DNA of 59,473 nt from an uncultured Gemella sp. (lineage in GTDB: Bacteria; Bacillota; Bacilli; Staphylococcales; Gemellaceae), in contig NZ_CAAFUZ010000055.1 in NCBI RefSeq assembly GCF_900766305.1, forward strand, positions 1 to 59,473. The letters run 5' to 3'. The position numbers and the translations under genes are program-made. Of this stretch, positions 42,327 to 51,800 are shown one piece after another. The stretch's first letter is position 1. Every line of letters begins with the position of its first letter. The notes under the pieces were generated by a model. The model searched no databases and was not told the origin of the DNA. It saw nothing but the letters and a program-made list of their open reading frames with translations.

Positions 42327-43636
42327 AGTCTCTCTCCCTTGTCAATCATCTCTTTTAATTTTTTAAAACTCATATATCTATCATTATATTTTACATACCA
42401 TGCTGGTACATAACTAAAACTATTTCTATCTTTATTATAGACCTTATCATAACCTAGAACTATATCTCCTATTTCTTTAAGGTTGACTCTTTCATAAAGA
42501 TAATTAATTACATATTCAGTTTTCTCAACAGAGTATAGTTCCGCTTCTTTTGATGAAAGATAAGTCTTCGTAAGTTTCTTTGGTGAAGTCAGCTTATATA
42601 TTCCACTACTATTATCCTCAGAAATAATATCCGCATGACCTTCTTTACTAAAGGCTATCGAATCCTTATAAGCTTCTTGGAAAATAGTAATTCCTTCTAA
42701 AGCAGTAGTAAGCTGATAATCCGTATCTCCTACATATCCAAGTCCCAAGAAACTCATAGTATTGTTTATAGCGACTGTAGCCCCAACTTCTTTCCCACCT
42801 TCGTTCGATGGATTTGTATATACTAATCTATTATTTATAGATCGTAAGATTCCATAACCATCTGTCACTTCATCCTCATTACTAATTCTAAGATTATCCT
42901 TTTTCTCAAAAATATCCTTAGCTAATCTATTTAAGCTAACGTCTTCAGCACTGTATTCGTCTATAACATTATCCTCGTCAGACTCTTTCAAATAGATAAA
43001 CCTATTATTCAAACTATACTTAGCATAGCTTTGTTTTTTCTCGTTAAACTTACTATTTACCCTGCTATAGATTTCATCCTTCAGAGTAATCTGTAGATAG
43101 TTTTTATCATCTTTTTTATATAAATAAATCATATTTGGTCTATCTTTTAGTAAAACTATCGTATCAAATTCTAAACTTATATTAGAATTCTCCTCTGAGA
43201 AGAACAACGGTTTTACTAAAGCTGAATCCAAGGTCACCTGATAATTTATCATAATTTTTTCAACATTATTCGTTGTAATATCTTCTATATTTCGGTTTCT
43301 AACCCTAGACTCTGTACTTTCGCTATCCGAAATTATCGACAACAGATCTTTTAATACCCTTTTATTTTTTACAGCATCGACAGTCGCCACCTTCGTTATA
43401 GAATTTTGAACTATCGGTTCTTCTCTTGATCCTTCATAGTTTTTTACGACACTATCAGGAATCAAAAAGTTTAAAAGACTATTTTTATTTGACTCTGCTG
43501 ATTTTTGAGTAGTTCTCTTAGTGAAAATCTCATAGTCTGGTTGATAAGTAATAATAAGATAGGATAAAGTTAAACTCATTAGAACTAGTATTCCTAATAC
43601 AACTGATTTAACAGTTTCTTTCCTTTTACTTTTCAT
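42323..43636 (-). CDS. WalH (YycH) regulator of WalK
   Basis: A 437-aa protein with one N-terminal membrane helix (about 10-30) and a large extracellular part ending in Y-V-P-A-W-Y-V-K-Y, the YycH signature. Start at 43636: GAGG lies 8 bases upstream, whereas a longer frame to 43657 lacks a site. Sits between walK and walI. Expected to lower or tune WalK activity as in B. subtilis and S. aureus. Confidence 0.87.
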   Translation of the reverse strand: MKSKRKETVKSVVLGILVLMSLTLSYLIITYQPDYEIFTKRTTQKSAESNKNSLLNFLIPDSVVKNYEGSREEPIVQNSITKVATVDAVKNKRVLKDLLSIISDSESTESRVRNRNIEDITTNNVEKIMINYQVTLDSALVKPLFFSEENSNISLEFDTIVLLKDRPNMIYLYKKDDKNYLQITLKDEIYSRVNSKFNEKKQSYAKYSLNNRFIYLKESDEDNVIDEYSAEDVSLNRLAKDIFEKKDNLRISNEDEVTDGYGILRSINNRLVYTNPSNEGGKEVGATVAINNTMSFLGLGYVGDTDYQLTTALEGITIFQEAYKDSIAFSKEGHADIISEDNSSGIYKLTSPKKLTKTYLSSKEAELYSVEKTEYVINYLYERVNLKEIGDIVLGYDKVYNKDRNSFSYVPAWYVKYNDRYMSFKKLKEMIDKGERL

Positions 43637-43647
43637 ATTATTTACCT

Positions 43648-45573
43648 CTATAACCATTCATCATCAATTTGTTCACAAGGTAGTGTCACGAATATAATAC
43701 TTCCATAACCTTCTCTACTTTGCGCCCAAATACGACCTTTATGGGCTTCTACGATAGTCTTAGCTAATGCCAATCCTAAACCTGTTCCTCCCATACTTCT
43801 TTGTCTACTCTTATCAACTCTGTAGAATCTATTAAAGATTTTGTCAATGTGGACTAATGGAATCCCCATACCCTCATCTTTAATAGAAATACTCACCCTA
43901 TTGTGGTGATAATTTTGTCTAACTCTCACCGTGATATTTTTACCATCTGGAGAGTATTTTATCGCATTATTTACGATATTATCAAATACTTGTGTAAGTT
44001 TATCCTGGTCACCTTCTACAAATATCGGACTCTTAGGAATATGTTTTATGAAGTTTTTCTCAGGATGTGTTAAAGCGAATCTATCGGTAATTTGTTCAAG
44101 CATCTTATTAATATCGATAAATTCTTTCTCATAATGTTCTTCTTTAATGTCCATTTTACCAAGCTGCATAAGCTCATTTACCATTCTTATCATACGAGTC
44201 GTTTCTTTGTGAATCGTATCGATAAACTGAGGAGCAAGCTCTTTATCCTCAAGAACACCTTCTTCTAACGCCTCGATATAACTGTTCATCGTTGTTAAAG
44301 GAGTACGAAGTTCATGAGATACTGTAGATACGAACTCACGACGTTCTTTTTCCTGACGTTCTTGATCTGTTACGTCATAAAGCACGATAATATATCCTTC
44401 TAGCTCGGTTGACATCTGAGTTAAATCTTCCTTATCCTCTTTTTCTATCTTAGAAATTTCAGCACGTAAAAGTAGCTCTTCATCCGTTTTTGAGGAATTT
44501 ACAAGAAGACTATCTTCCGCTTCTAATATCTCCTCTATACTTTCATATTCAGTGATATTAAGAATCTTCAGAACATCTTTTCCAATAAAGATTTCATCAT
44601 CACGACCTCCTAGCATATCTTCCGCACTAGTATTAATAAGAATTATTTTTCCGTTATTATCCGTCGTAATAATTCCATCCATCATACTTTCGATAATCGT
44701 TGCAAGCTTCCTACGTTCAGTCTCAGTAACAGCCTGCTCTTCTTCAATTCTTTTAGAAATTTGGTTAAATACTTTTGCCAGATCTCCGATTTCATCATCT
44801 GCATCTATACCAACTACTGTACCATAGTTCCCAAGAGCCATCTTCTTAACCTGTGAACTCATCTTCTCAATAGAGCTCGTCACCGTTTTTGAAGCTACGA
44901 ATCCTATTACTGTAGTAATTAATATCGATAGAATAGTTCCCACTATGAAGATTTTAGAAATACCATTTACCTCTTGATAAACACTTTCTATATCCGCCAT
45001 AAGAGAGATTACACCAATAACTTCATTATCCTTTTTAACAGGACTCACATAAATCCACACACGCTTATTACTATCAGCATTATTTTGAATCTGTTTAGTA
45101 CTCTCTCCTGTTTTTATAACTTGACTTACCAATGGATCAAACGACCTTTTAGCAAGATATTCATCATTACCATTTTTCGAAGAAGTCGCTAAAATTTTTG
45201 AATCATTATCTATAACATTAACTAATAATAACTTTTGAATATTAAATTCACTAACTAGTTTAGCTATACCACTCTTTGAATCTCTGCTATTCTTTGAAGA
45301 TTCATCTTGACTAGTACTGTCTTCCGTATCTTTCGAACCATCTCCGGTACTACTAGCTTTTTCTAATTCCTCACGAACATGGTAGTTTAAGATTTTTTCC
45401 TGTTCGATAATATTTTGCTCAAATGTATTTACATTACTATTTCTTAGCTGTGTTGTAAAGAACAATCCGATAAGTTGTAATGAAATTATATTAACTAATA
45501 CATACACTATTACGAACTTAGTTCGAATTGATGAAAAGAATCTTTTCTTAAATCTCTTCTCAAAAAAACTCAT
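43648..45573 (-). CDS. Sensor histidine kinase WalK
   Basis: A 641-aa membrane kinase. Order: membrane helix 18-40, extracellular Cache-like domain about 45-200, second helix 205-227, HAMP about 228-282, PAS about 288-400, HisKA with phospho-acceptor H420 in S-H-E-L-R-T-P-L, and HATPase with N-I-V-N-N-A-I-K-Y-S-P and G-x-G-L-G-L-A. Residues about 72-102 in the extracellular domain are a Ser/Asp/Lys-rich low-complexity insert. Controls wall hydrolases with WalR and is essential in most relatives. The ATG overlaps the walR stop. Confidence 0.95.
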   Translation of the reverse strand: MSFFEKRFKKRFFSSIRTKFVIVYVLVNIISLQLIGLFFTTQLRNSNVNTFEQNIIEQEKILNYHVREELEKASSTGDGSKDTEDSTSQDESSKNSRDSKSGIAKLVSEFNIQKLLLVNVIDNDSKILATSSKNGNDEYLAKRSFDPLVSQVIKTGESTKQIQNNADSNKRVWIYVSPVKKDNEVIGVISLMADIESVYQEVNGISKIFIVGTILSILITTVIGFVASKTVTSSIEKMSSQVKKMALGNYGTVVGIDADDEIGDLAKVFNQISKRIEEEQAVTETERRKLATIIESMMDGIITTDNNGKIILINTSAEDMLGGRDDEIFIGKDVLKILNITEYESIEEILEAEDSLLVNSSKTDEELLLRAEISKIEKEDKEDLTQMSTELEGYIIVLYDVTDQERQEKERREFVSTVSHELRTPLTTMNSYIEALEEGVLEDKELAPQFIDTIHKETTRMIRMVNELMQLGKMDIKEEHYEKEFIDINKMLEQITDRFALTHPEKNFIKHIPKSPIFVEGDQDKLTQVFDNIVNNAIKYSPDGKNITVRVRQNYHHNRVSISIKDEGMGIPLVHIDKIFNRFYRVDKSRQRSMGGTGLGLALAKTIVEAHKGRIWAQSREGYGSIIFVTLPCEQIDDEWL

Positions 45574-46277
45574 TACTCTTCACCTATAAAGTAACCAACA
45601 CCACGACGTGTCATAATATACTCAGGTTGAGATGAGTCATTCTCTACTTTCTCACGTAGTCTTCTTACAGTTACATCCACAGTTCTAACATCACCGAAGT
45701 AATCATAACCCCATACTGTTTGCAGAAGGTTTTCACGTGTTAAAACTTGTCCACGGTGTTGTGCAAGGTAGTAGAATAAATCAAATTCTCTACGTGTTAA
45801 GTCGATTTCTTCACCATTTTTCTTAATAACATAAGCTTCTGGATAAATAACGATATCCTTAATCACAAGATCTCCACCATTTTTCTCCTCAACTACTTCT
45901 TCTTGTTGCTTAGTAACACGACGTAAGTTTACCTTAACCCTAGCCATAAGTTCACGCGTTGAGAAAGGTTTAGTCACATAATCATCCGCTCCAAACTCAA
46001 GTCCAAGAACTTTATCTATCTCGCTATTTTTCGCCGTTAGCATAATGATTGGAATATTTTTCTTAGCGCGTACTTCTCTACACACTTCCATTCCATCTTT
46101 TTTAGGTAACATTAAATCTAATAAAATTAAATCTGGGTTCTCATTAAAAGCAAGTTCTACCGCTTTTTCCCCGTCATTAGCAACGATTACATCGTAACCT
46201 TCTTTTTTAAGATTAAATTCTAGTATATTAGCAATCGGTTCTTCGTCATCGACTACTAGTATTTTATATTCTGCCAT
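45573..46277 (-). CDS. Response regulator WalR
   Basis: A 234-aa OmpR-type regulator. REC domain with acidic pocket D10-D11, phospho-acceptor D54 in L-L-D-L-M-L-P, T in L-T-A-K and K in T-K-P-F. The C-terminal winged helix carries [12 protein letters not shown] and [11 protein letters not shown]. First gene of the operon. AGGAGGAA precedes the ATG. The identity with WalR/YycF is strengthened by the walK-H-I genes that follow. Confidence 0.96.
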   Translation of the reverse strand: MAEYKILVVDDEEPIANILEFNLKKEGYDVIVANDGEKAVELAFNENPDLILLDLMLPKKDGMEVCREVRAKKNIPIIMLTAKNSEIDKVLGLEFGADDYVTKPFSTRELMARVKVNLRRVTKQQEEVVEEKNGGDLVIKDIVIYPEAYVIKKNGEEIDLTRREFDLFYYLAQHRGQVLTRENLLQTVWGYDYFGDVRTVDVTVRRLREKVENDSSQPEYIMTRRGVGYFIGEE

Positions 46278-46417
46278 TTTCTTCCTCCTTAGATTTATAC
46301 TAAGTATTAAATAATATATATTCCTAATTATATTTTTTATAAAACATTTTTTGGAGTATACTTTTATTCTTTAACCTGCATCTTCTCATCAACATGAGTA
46401 TATACATAGTTATCAAT

Positions 46418-46447
46418 ATTATATCATTTTTTTTAGTTAAGTTACAA
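46418..46447 (-). promoter_or_regulatory. Promoter of the walRKHI operon
   Basis: TTGTAA, 18 bases, TATAAT on the minus strand, about 140 bases before walR. No other element was recognised in the long leader. Confidence 0.6.
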
Positions 46448-46533
46448 CTTTAAGCAAACGATTAACTCTCTATCAGTTATGCGAAAAATACAAAATTTTA
46501 TAACAAGTTATAATCTATATGAAACTATTACAA

Positions 46534-46571
46534 TAAAAAACTCCTCGCCTGACAAAAACGTCAGACAAGGA
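46534..46571 (-). terminator. Terminator of the lipase-like gene
   Basis: CCTTGTCTGAC pairs with GTCAGGCGAGG (G-U pairs) and a T run follows. Confidence 0.8.
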
Positions 46572-46576
46572 ATCTA

Positions 46577-47572
46577 TTACAGTTCTTCTTTTTTCTTCGC
46601 AATATTATCTAATATAGCCTTGATAAAAAATTCAAAATTAACATTATAAGGATTTTTATTCAAGTTATCTATCACAGTACGACTCACTAAAAGTGCATTC
46701 AGTTGATTCTCTAATCCTTCTATTCGCTCTTCTGAAAAATTGCTAAGGATACCTACTTCTGCTAGACTAAAATCTTTATATTCCAATGATAAAAGATCAT
46801 CATTTTCTTTCTTCTCAAAAGAACTACCAAAAGATTTTTGGTATATGTCTAAGAAACTCTTTATACCGTGCATTCCAGCTTCTTTTACAATAATTTCATC
46901 ACCCACATAGTAACCAATTGATAGTAGCTCAGAGATTCTCGTAAATATATCATATTCAGAAACAACCCTCTTCACATCCCCTGTAAAGGTTGCTTTTTTA
47001 ATAGCTGTTTTCTTTACATTTCTAAGATATTTTTTCATACGCATAACGTATAATTCACCGTCTTTTTCCTTATCCATAAAAATATCTATACCGCCGATTA
47101 AATATATCGGAACTGCATTAAAGACGATACTTTGCTGTACATTATACTCAATCGCAACACGTTGCGCAATACTTCCTCCTAGTGAATGACCTGTTAATAT
47201 AATATCATTACCATATTTTTTCTTCATACGTGTATAAAATCTATAACACGGTGTCATATGTTCCGCTTGCCCCAAGCAAATACCTACTACATCTGCATAC
47301 ATATCCTTCTGCCTATCAAAATAAAAATTCGTTCCCGTATAAGATAAAATATAATTCCCTTCAGCCGTATTTTCAAACAACGTCGCACTACTTCCAGTTT
47401 TCACATCATAAAAACTACTCACATAATTCAGCTCTTCTGGGAAACTCCCTACTGTTTTTTGTAGGTTAATATATTCTCTTATCATAGTTTTTGGAATCTT
47501 TATCTTATCCATCGCTTCTATATGGTATACAATAAACGATGCATAACTAGTTATCTCAAACAACCTTTCCAT
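46577..47572 (-). CDS. Lipase class 3-like alpha/beta hydrolase
   Basis: A 331-aa protein with the nucleophile elbow T-G-H-S-L-G-G (Ser130), and L-S-Y-T-G-T-N about 50 residues earlier supplying the oxyanion strand, an arrangement shared with DUF2974 and lipase class 3 families. No signal peptide, so cytoplasmic or exported by another route. The region after about residue 190 is poorly conserved by eye; the catalytic Asp and His are not certain (H235 in G-M-H-G is a candidate). Substrate unknown. Monocistronic. Confidence 0.7.
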   Translation of the reverse strand: MERLFEITSYASFIVYHIEAMDKIKIPKTMIREYINLQKTVGSFPEELNYVSSFYDVKTGSSATLFENTAEGNYILSYTGTNFYFDRQKDMYADVVGICLGQAEHMTPCYRFYTRMKKKYGNDIILTGHSLGGSIAQRVAIEYNVQQSIVFNAVPIYLIGGIDIFMDKEKDGELYVMRMKKYLRNVKKTAIKKATFTGDVKRVVSEYDIFTRISELLSIGYYVGDEIIVKEAGMHGIKSFLDIYQKSFGSSFEKKENDDLLSLEYKDFSLAEVGILSNFSEERIEGLENQLNALLVSRTVIDNLNKNPYNVNFEFFIKAILDNIAKKKEEL

Positions 47573-47853
47573 TCTCTTCTCCTATCACAATACAATTTGA
47601 TTTCCTATATTATCAATTAGTATTTTATCATAAACCATAGATTATTTCCTATTTTTTAGTTAAAACCTCATTCTATTAGGTTAATTTTTCAATTTTTTTA
47701 ATTTTTATCACTCTTGAATTTTATAATTGATTATTATTTTCAGTTATTAGTTTAAAATAGAATATTTTTTTGTTATAATAATTATATGAATTTAATTAAT
47801 ACGGGATTAATTTTCAAGAATATTATTCCAACATCCTAAGTAGGAGGCTTATT

Positions 47854-48408
47854 ATGAAAATTTTACTTGCTTACTCTAGCAAAACAAAAAATACTAAAAA
47901 AGTAGCTGAGGCTATTTATGAACAGATAAAAGATCAGGGAGAAGTGGATTTACTTGATATAAAGAAACAACGAAAAAAACTAGAAAAAGAATATGATTTC
48001 TATATTCTAGGTGCTTGGACAGATAAAACTAACGCCAACAAAAATATGCAACGTTTTATAGATCAACAAGAAATACATGGTAAAGATGTTGCCCTATTTC
48101 TAACTTGTGGTGTTCCTCGTGAACATTATCACGCAGACGATTCTATTAATAATTACATTGCATTTATGGAAGAGCGTAACAATAGAATTCATGAAACTTT
48201 CGTCTGTCAAGGTAAGGTTGATCCAAAGGTTATGATAGTTTTCAAAATCCTTACTTGGCGTGATCCTAACTTTATTCACAAAGTTACACCAGATCTTGCC
48301 GACATGGTTAAAGAATCAAAAAAACACCCAGATCCGAAAGATTTAAAAGATGCTCAAAATTGTTTTAGCAATCTACTAGAACATAAAATATCACACGCAT
48401 TAGCATAA
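47854..48408 (+). CDS. Flavodoxin-family protein
   Basis: A 184-aa flavodoxin-like fold. The FMN phosphate loop S-S-K-T-K-N-T-K-K-V-A follows the first strand (residues 2-7), and F-Y-I-L-G-A-W-T-D-K-T-N lies near residue 50. Longer than a simple flavodoxin, with a C-terminal helical part. Probably an electron carrier or NAD(P)H-linked reductase partner; no partner gene is adjacent. AGGAGG precedes the ATG; an extended -10 (TGTTATAAT) ends at 47779. Confidence 0.8.
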   Translation: MKILLAYSSKTKNTKKVAEAIYEQIKDQGEVDLLDIKKQRKKLEKEYDFYILGAWTDKTNANKNMQRFIDQQEIHGKDVALFLTCGVPREHYHADDSINNYIAFMEERNNRIHETFVCQGKVDPKVMIVFKILTWRDPNFIHKVTPDLADMVKESKKHPDPKDLKDAQNCFSNLLEHKISHALA

Positions 48409-48422
48409 CTTAACACTAAAAT

Positions 48423-48460
48423 AAAGGTAGTTATCCATTTTCATTGGATAACTACCTTTT
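48423..48460 (+). terminator. Terminator of the flavodoxin-like gene
   Basis: AAAGGTAGTTATCCA pairs with TGGATAACTACCTTT. Confidence 0.9.
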
Positions 48461-48746
48461 ATGTTTTTATAATATCAAATACTACCTTCCCTTCAAGGTA
48501 ACTTTAATTAATAGTGAACTATTTTTTTCGTTAATTAGGATAATTTATATTAATACTTAATGAAATTATTTTAAGTAATATATATCTTTTTATAAGTTTA
48601 AAGAATAATTCCCTTTTTATCAAAATACCGTTATTATCATAGATTATTCGCTAATTGTTAATTTTAAAAGTTATAATTTTTATCTCCATTATATCTAATA
48701 TACTCTATTATTAAATATTAATAATTCACTATTACTTTAAAATATT

Positions 48747-48775
48747 TTGACTTTTAGTATATAAAGTTGTAGAAT
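48747..48775 (+). promoter_or_regulatory. Promoter of the YhgE/Pip gene
   Basis: TTGACT, 17 bases, TAGAAT, about 77 bases before the start. Upstream, 48461-48746 is AT-rich with nothing recognisable. Confidence 0.7.
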
Positions 48776-48783
48776 ATCTTAAG

Positions 48784-48801
48784 TGATATATTATTATATC
48801 A
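48784..48801 (+). promoter_or_regulatory. Palindrome at the YhgE/Pip transcription start
   Basis: TGATATA-TTAT-TATATCA, a perfect 7-4-7 inverted repeat starting about 9 bases after the -10, a position where a repressor would block transcription. Confidence 0.45.
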
Positions 48802-48852
48802 TACTAAATTAACATAATGGAATTTCGCCGACGAAATTTCTTTGGAGGAATT

Positions 48853-51800
48853 ATGATAAAAAAAGAATTTAGTAGCCTTTTAAAGAGCAAAGGGTTAAAA
48901 GCTACCATGGCTACCGTTCTTCTAGTTCCTGTTTTATATTCAGGAACCTTCCTAAAATCCGTTTGGAATCCATATGACAACACCGGAAACATGAAAGTCG
49001 GAGTTGTTAACCTAGACCAAAAAGTAGATTTTAATGGAAAAACTCTAGAAGTCGGGAATTCGATGGTCGAAAAACTAAAAGATAACAAAAAAGTAAATTG
49101 GCAATTCGTCGATAAAGATACAGCTGATAAAGAATTACGAGAAGGAGACTACTACATGGTAGTTACAATACCACAAAACTTCTCAAAAAATGCCACATCT
49201 TTATCAAATGATAACCCAGAAAAAATGAACATCGACTTTACTACTAACTTTACTAAGAGTAAAAACGGTGAGAAAATCATGGAAACCGTAGCGAGCAACT
49301 TAACAAATACCGTTAAAGATCAAGTTGTAAAAACTTATACAGCTACTCTCTACAGTAAGTTTTCTGAGATTGGTTCTTCACTTCAAAAAGCAGCCGACGC
49401 TTCAAACCAACTAAACAATGGACTTGGACGTCTTAGCGAAGGTGGCCAAAAACTTGGAAGTGGTATTAATCAACTTGCCGACGGTTCTGGTCGCCTTGCT
49501 TCTGGACTTGGTCGTCTTAGCGAAGGTGGTGCGAAACTAAGCGGTGGTATCGATCAACTTACCGATGGTTCTGGTCGTCTTTCTGCCGGACTTGGTCGTC
49601 TTAGCGAAGGTGGCGCGAAACTAAGCGGTGGTATCGATCAACTTACCGATGGTTCTGGTCGTCTTTCTGCCGGACTTAGTCGTCTTAGCGAAGGTGGTGC
49701 GAAACTAAGTGGTGGTATCGATCAACTTACTGACGGTTCTGGTCGTCTTGTCTCTGGACTTAATCGTCTTAGCGAAGGTGGCGCGAAACTTGGTAATGGT
49801 ATCAATGAACTTTCTGACGGTTCTAATCGCCTAACAGCTGGACTAAATCGTCTTAGCGAAGGCGGTGCGAAACTGAGCGGAGGTATCAACCAACTTACCG
49901 ATGGTTCTGGTCGTCTTTCTGCTGGACTTAATCGTCTTAGCGAAGGTGGCGCGAAACTTGGTAACGGAGTTTCTCAACTTCAAGAAGGAGCCGGAAAACT
50001 ATCAAGTGGCCTAAGCACATTAAATGATAAAAAAGCTGCACTAGTTTCTGGTGTAAATGAACTTACTGCAGGCTCTAACCAACTTACTATCGGTTTTGAC
50101 ACATTCAAAACTAAGAGTGTTATGCTAACAGATGGAATAGATAAACTACACAAAGGAAGCGAAGCATTTAAAGAAGGTCTTTTAAAATATACGAACGGAG
50201 TACTTACTCTTAACGAAAAACTACTAGCTAAAAAAGGTGATTTAGAAAAACTTAGCGCCGGAAGTGCTACACTTAACAACGGCATCGACAGATTATCAGA
50301 TGGAATTTCTCAAATCAACTCTAAGCTAGCATCTAAAAAAGATGACTTAAATAGATTAGCCGCAGGTGGTACCGAACTAGAAAACGGTGTTGCTAAACTT
50401 TCTGAAAGCACACCGAAATTAGTAGATGGTGCAGATAAAATCAATACCGGATTAAATGCACTAAATTCTAACTTACCTAGCGACAGCGACTTAGCTGCTA
50501 AAAAATCTAACCTAACATCTACATTAGACAAACTAAAAGGATTAAAAATCACATATAGAACTAACTTCAATCCATTATCTAGTGCCTTCACAGATTTAGG
50601 TGCTCAAATAGAAAGTCTTAAAGAAATTGTAAGTCGTATAGATACACAATCTACGACAACAACAACTACGACTACTACACCAGCTGCACCTACACCAGCT
50701 CCTACTACTAATTTCTCAGGACTGGAACAAACACTAGCATCAATGGACTTAAAACCAGAGCAAAAAGCTCAAATCCTTGCTGCAGCTAAAAGTGACGCAG
50801 CTGCTACACCTGCTGCACCAGCACCACAACCAACTACTACTGTTCAAAATAGCAGTAACAATAATAATAGCCAAATAAAAGCTGAACTTACTTCTGCAAT
50901 TAACAGTGCTTCATCAAAATACTCAAGCATGAAATACCGTGTAGGAAAATTAAACTACATTCAAACTCAACTTGATAAATTCGATGTAAACTCTCTTGCA
51001 GCTGACCTTGAAGGAACAATCAGCGGATTCTCAAGTATTAAATCTGCTGTTGGACAACTTGCTGCTGGAAGCGGTCAATTAAAAGCTGGATTAACAGTAA
51101 TGAACGAAAAAACTCCTACTCTTATCGCAGGATTTAATCAATATAAAGGTGGAGTTGATGCAACTGTATCATCTCTAACTTCAGGTGAGTTAGTAAATGG
51201 ACTTAACCAACTAGCAAGTGCCACTCCAAAATTAAAAGAAGGTGTTTCTTCTTACACTAACGGAGTTAACTCACTAACTACATCAATGACAACTGGAGAA
51301 CTAGCACAAGGTGTTGGCACTCTAGCAAGCAAAGGAACTGAATTACAAGCAGGATTCAATCAACTTTCAGGTGGTATCCAATTAATTCACGAAAAACTTC
51401 CTGAGTTAGCTGGTGGAATCGACGCTCTAGTCGACGGAAATGCAAGAATCAATGCAGGACTGAACAAACTTCAGGCTAAACTTCCTGAACTAAGCATCGG
51501 TATCCAAGAACTTGATAATGGCGGTAAGAAACTTTACCAAGGATTAACTGATATGAAAGCTAAAGCTCCTGAGTTATTAAGCGGACTTAATAGTGCTAAA
51601 GATGGTGCTGATAAACTTCACAACGGACTTTCTTCTATCCAAGCTAAAGCTCCTGAATTATTAAGTGGACTTAACAGCGCTAAAGATGGCTCTGAAAAAC
51701 TTTCTAACGGATTATCAGCCATGAAAGCTAAAGCTCCTGAACTTATCAACGGGGTTAATAGTGCTAAGGAAGGTGCTGATAAACTTCACAATGGACTTTC

